Shown here: positions 60,141-64,000 of the stretch, one piece after another
How the letters are laid out: each line of letters opens with the position of its first letter
Position numbering within the stretch: position 1 is the first letter of the stretch
DNA from: Dipylidium caninum
Taxonomy: Eukaryota; Platyhelminthes; Cestoda; Cyclophyllidea; Dipylidiidae
Reading direction: 5' to 3'
Length of the DNA stretch: 64,000 nt
NCBI GenBank assembly: GCA_017562135.1
Contig: QEYB01001638.1
Span: 186,001-250,000, forward strand
The notes under the pieces: generated by a model
The model's input: the letters and a program-made list of their open reading frames with translations, nothing else
Told to the model about the DNA's origin: nothing
Database searches by the model: none
Position numbers and translations under genes: made by a program

Positions 60141-61405
60141 ATCAGGCGCCCGTGCTTGCCTCCAACGTTGCGACAGATTTCGACTTCCTCCTCACCGGGC
60201 CCGGTGAAGGGGGCGTTATTCAAATATGACACATCCGGGCATGAGATCTCCACAAGGTGAAGCCGCACTACGCTTTCCATTATGTTCATGTGGGTGTTTT
60301 TGCGTTCCACTTGCATTTCGAATTTGTTCCAAAGCCTCATCATCGAGCAGAGTCGGCTTATCTTGATTTTTAATACTTCCAAAGGCTTTAAACCGCCCCC
60401 ATTTCAGTGAGCCAAAGTCCGGAGAAAATTTTCAGTTTTATTTTGGAAAGTGAACGTTCCCGATTGCATCACACTGTTGCAAGTGGGATGCGCAAAGATC
60501 CTAAACAAATCGGCCCCCGCGAACCTTCTGCTAAGCTCGCAATGGCGCCGCCACTTTCACTCATTCGGGCAAGAGTGCAGGACTTTACACCAATCTCTCG
60601 ACAAGTTTCCACCAGCGAAAGGCTGTTAACGATGCAAAGCGAACTGTTGCGCATCTTCACACCACCGGCATTTCTACGACTCAACACTCCGAATATGAGC
60701 CTTAAATGATGGAGGGGATGCGTACAAAATAAAATAACTAACAATGACGGCTTTCGTCTCCATGATGCTCCCCAGTTTGAGAAATTACGGGCGAAGGTGA
60801 AAATTCGACCTTCTACTATGCTGTTAGCATATAGAAAGACATTTTCGTTTACTGTTACTTCGGAAAAGATGGGGTCTACTAAATGTCGAAAGACGGCTAT
60901 TGACGGTCTAGCGTACTGAAGGGTCATGTCCTAGTAGATAGTCTACTACTGTACGAGGTCACATGCGACCAACGAAGGAAAACGTTGATCTAGAGTCCAA
61001 AGAATTTCGGGCTAGTAGGAAAATTGACACTAATAATTTATAATTTTAATTTATACTGTCCTAGCAAAAGTATATGAGGTAGGAAAAATTGTCTAAATCT
61101 GGGATAATTTTTCTTCCGCAAGATTACATGCGAAAGAAGTTAAGATGTTTGGACTGAAGACGTTATTCCGCTAAAAATTTTATAAATAACAAGGCAGGCG
61201 CCTTTTAGGCAAGCCAAAACCATAGGGCAATTGTAGCTTTGTTTCCAGACAGCTTACTATACCCACCCTATGACTTGCAACTTTCGATTAAGACGCAATA
61301 GGCAGGGTGTTTTTCATTACACTTCAAAGTACTGCAACTACGGTGAATGTGTGTCCGTGCAAAGAGGAATAAAATAACTACTCCTAAATAGCCAGTAAAA
61401 AATGT
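60141..61405. other. Interval downstream of ZMYND10
   Basis: Unassigned frames, the longest on the minus strand at 60469-60927 (152 residues, no domain recognised). From 60.9 kb the sequence becomes AT-rich and probably includes the ZMYND10 3' UTR. Nothing firm is seen. Confidence 0.3.
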
Positions 61406-64000
61406 TTAATCAGCATTCGAAGCAACAAATATGTCACAGGCCTTTTTGTGACGTGGCCAATGCTCGACCTGGCACTGCCGACGACAGTACCACTCATTGT
61501 GGCAACGAGAACAGCGCTTTGTGGCTATCTCACCACATATCACACACCGGGGACTCCGAAGAAGAGGATGTTCAAATCCTATCTCCGCATCCCCTTGAGC
61601 AGCATCACCGATGGGCCCAAATAACGCGTACACATTTTCCTCTGAGAAGTCCTCAGCCCACTTTGATGCTGCCCTCCGGGCCAGTTCTGCGCCTTCGTCT
61701 GATCTAATGCGGGCCAAGAATTTGTCTGCCTCCTTGTCCCACTTACCTTTAAACCTACAATGTTGATAAATTTGTAAATATCATATTCCCAAAACTTCTA
61801 TACACTGTTAACGGAATATATTTCCTACTTAAAATGCTGCCGGACGTTCCAGGTAACACTGTCGAGGGTCTGTATTTTTGGTGTGAACAATGCTGAATAA
61901 GTATTTCTTTCGGCAAATATCCCTTGAAGGGAGGGACAATATCACGGATACGCATCCCCACACACTTAAGTTTTGTCTCAATGTCCCATTTATATTGCGC
62001 ACAATTAGGTTATGTCAAATGTATGTGCTTTTAAAATATTTTATTTGAGCTTACTCGAAGAATCACTATGCGAAACTTCGAAAAGTCTTCACCCAAGAAT
62101 GATTTCTTACCCATTTACACTACAAATCACAGCGTTATTTGTGCGATGCAACTTTTTGATAGAAGGTACAGCAATTTAATTATACCACTGTTATAGGAAC
62201 CTTTGCCATGAAGATGGAGTAAAGCAACTTTACTTGGTCATAAGCCCATCGTGGACTTGAGCGACATCCTCGATGTGACAAAACTGTGCAACGGCGATGG
62301 CCGAAGGAGCGGTGGGAGTGGAGTGAGCCAAGGCAGCACTCTCAGCGACAGCAAATTCCTCCAGGAAACGACGCAAATGTCCCAGTGCTGGAATAACGTC
62401 GATTCGAGCCTCCGTGAGGTGCGGTCGTAGACTCAACAACGCTTGACGCCTCGCACTGTTTCCCAAAATCTCATACCTCACAGCACCCATTAAGCCAGAA
62501 AAGAGTATTTGGTAGATTGCCAACCAAACCTGCGAAAACGCACACTGACTCACTTGATGGCCCCTTTACCTTGACCTTTTCCCATCTAAGGGAATAACTT
62601 AAAAGGGTTTTTGCCACAGACATAATGCTAACGAGGCCACTAGCCACTCTTTGACCACTCCGATCTTGCGAGGAGTTCGTACAGATTTATACGATGCGTT
62701 GGATAAAAAATATTAGAAAGATTACCCAATATGTTCGTCAGTCACCTTCGGAAATTAATTATCAAACTGCTCTAGTCTCTGCAGGATTAAGGTATAGAAA
62801 AACATGCAGACATTTTTTTCTGACCCACTCTTTTACATATAATCACGGTATAAATGTGTGTCTTGGCGTAACTTAAAATGGAGGTGCCCTTTAAAGCCGG
62901 TCCTACCTGTCCTTCAACCTTGGTCACTAGAGTCCAGTTTTTCTCATCGGTTTCGGGAATCCAACAGCCTGACTCGTGCCACTGATATTTGGTAGGACGT
63001 GCAGAGGTAATGTCTTCTTCGCAACTCCATGGAGTGAGCTCGAGAAGGTGGCAGAGGAGGCAAAGAATTTCGTGAGTGTGCAACAGCCGTCGAGCCATAG
63101 CCAGGGGTACCGCTGAGGCAGATGACGTTGTAGGCAAAGGGGCATTGGCCTCGGTAAAAGTGCTGCAGCAGTACTCAACAAGGTGACGTATTAATGAAAC
63201 AGCTTTCATGCCCACCTCATAAGAGAGAATTTCGGACTGTCGTTGCAGTTCTTCTTCACTGGTTTCCGATGATGGCTGCTGTAAATTGAAAAAGGATATA
63301 TTCTTTCAAATTCCGCTCTAAAGTATAGTCACTGTTAATCAAATAAAGAGCTCTTAACATTGCACATTGTCACTAGCAATGGCTTCCTCATTCGTTATGT
63401 CTTTTTGATTACGAATATAAATAAGCAGAGCTAGATTTCCTAATTCTGGCCACTAGAATGTTAATAACTTTTAGAGTAATACAGAGCAGATCTTGTGTGA
63501 AGTAGCTAGACACTGTCACTAGTTAACATCAGAGGTTGGAAGTATGGATATGCACTGTTTAAATTATTAAGATAGGAGAGAAAATGAGTATACAACAAGC
63601 TATAAAGCGCCACTGTTAAGAGTATCAAGATTAATGCAACAAAAAAATTGTTGACGAATGCGTTTAATGTCAGAGGTCATATGAATGAGTAATGGAGCAT
63701 TTAATTTGCAAGATAAGTTTTATTTCGGACTGAAGTTTCTAAGAGTGTTGAGAAGAACTTAAATTTTCAAATGATCGGGATCATCAAAATTAGTCTAAAA
63801 ATTTGATTTATATGGATATACAATCATTCAAGTAAATTAGTATTTTAATGTAATGCTAATATCAAGTCCAAAAAAATAATTGTAGAGGAAATCCGTATTA
63901 ACATACTTGTTCTTTGAGAACTCGAATGCGAGCCTTCTTAAGCCCACTTGATGTTGCTGTCACAAGACGGCAGAGAGACCGATGACACCAGTCACATAAA
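61406..64000 (-). CDS. ZMYND10: ZMYND10, dynein arm preassembly factor (5' end outside window)
   Basis: ZMYND10 (BLU) is a cytoplasmic factor that stabilises dynein intermediate chains while axonemal dynein arms are assembled; it is expected only where motile cilia or flagella exist, such as flame cells and sperm. Exons on the minus strand: at least 63999-63907 (continues off the window), 63278-62907, 62529-62234, 61754-61406; all joins are in phase. Seen: CDWCHRSLCRLV; VGMKAVSLIRHLVEYC; RRLLHTHEILCLLCHLLELTPWS; VWLAIYQILFS; LRPHLTEARIDVIPALGHLRRFL; FKGKWDKEADKF; and the C-terminal MYND zinc finger CVICGEIATKRCSRCHNEWYCRRQCQVEHWPRHKKAC with all eight ligands in order. The order and spacing follow the human protein closely. 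The stop is TAA at 61408-61406. Confidence 0.95.

Noticed and set aside
1..64000. CRISPR arrays, bacterial operons or phage-like genes
   Set aside because: No spaced direct repeats and no prokaryotic gene organisation; the intron-exon structure is clearly eukaryotic.

Overview
The window looks like nuclear DNA of a parasitic flatworm, most likely a tapeworm (cestode). Three things point there: intron-split animal genes; an intron population with very short members (31-40 nt) plus a class near 67-73 nt, which is typical of cestodes; and a channel subunit of a type described from flatworms. The organism is inferred; no species marker is visible. Apart from a degraded integrase fragment, no bacterial, viral or intact transposon genes were recognised. 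I rebuilt the genes by hand, joining exons by protein similarity and checking that GT-AG junctions keep the reading frame; most real exons are only partly visible as simple open frames.

Layout. 1-1402 (+): the 3' end of a SKI2-type RNA helicase gene. 3127-12398 (+): a ten-exon Cys-loop receptor subunit, probably an acetylcholine-gated chloride channel. 12.4-15.2 kb: mostly non-coding, with an integrase remnant. 15264-23767 (-): a 13-exon ARID2 (BAF200) gene. From an adjacent divergent promoter, SRP68 runs 24520-27972 (+). 29416-34166 (+): an executioner caspase. 34631-36425 (-): CDK5RAP1. 37563-42624 (+): a tight same-strand series of IDI1, TAF10, PET117, PCC1/LAGE3 and NUDC. 43783-44832 (-): a 3CxxC zinc-finger protein. 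44.8-51.7 kb: a GC-richer stretch with no gene I can defend. 51757-55113 (+): a calbindin-type six-EF-hand protein. 55.1-61.4 kb: another almost empty stretch with one possible small membrane-protein fragment. 61406 to the right edge (-): ZMYND10, 5' end off the window.

Function. The genes are mostly conserved housekeeping genes: RNA decay (SKI2), chromatin and transcription (ARID2, TAF10), protein targeting (SRP68), tRNA modification (CDK5RAP1 in mitochondria, PCC1 in KEOPS), cytochrome oxidase assembly (PET117), isoprenoid synthesis (IDI1), dynein-related chaperoning (NUDC), apoptosis (caspase) and axonemal dynein preassembly (ZMYND10). The neuronal or signalling genes are the receptor channel and the calcium-binding protein.

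Most notable: the channel carries Pro-Ala where cation channels have Gly-Glu; the 37.5-42.6 kb series has splice-acceptor sequences just before several start codons, as expected for spliced-leader trans-splicing of a polycistron; many introns are only 31-40 nt; CDK5RAP1 appears to use a GC-AG intron; and NUDC has a one-base frame break before its conserved C-terminus.
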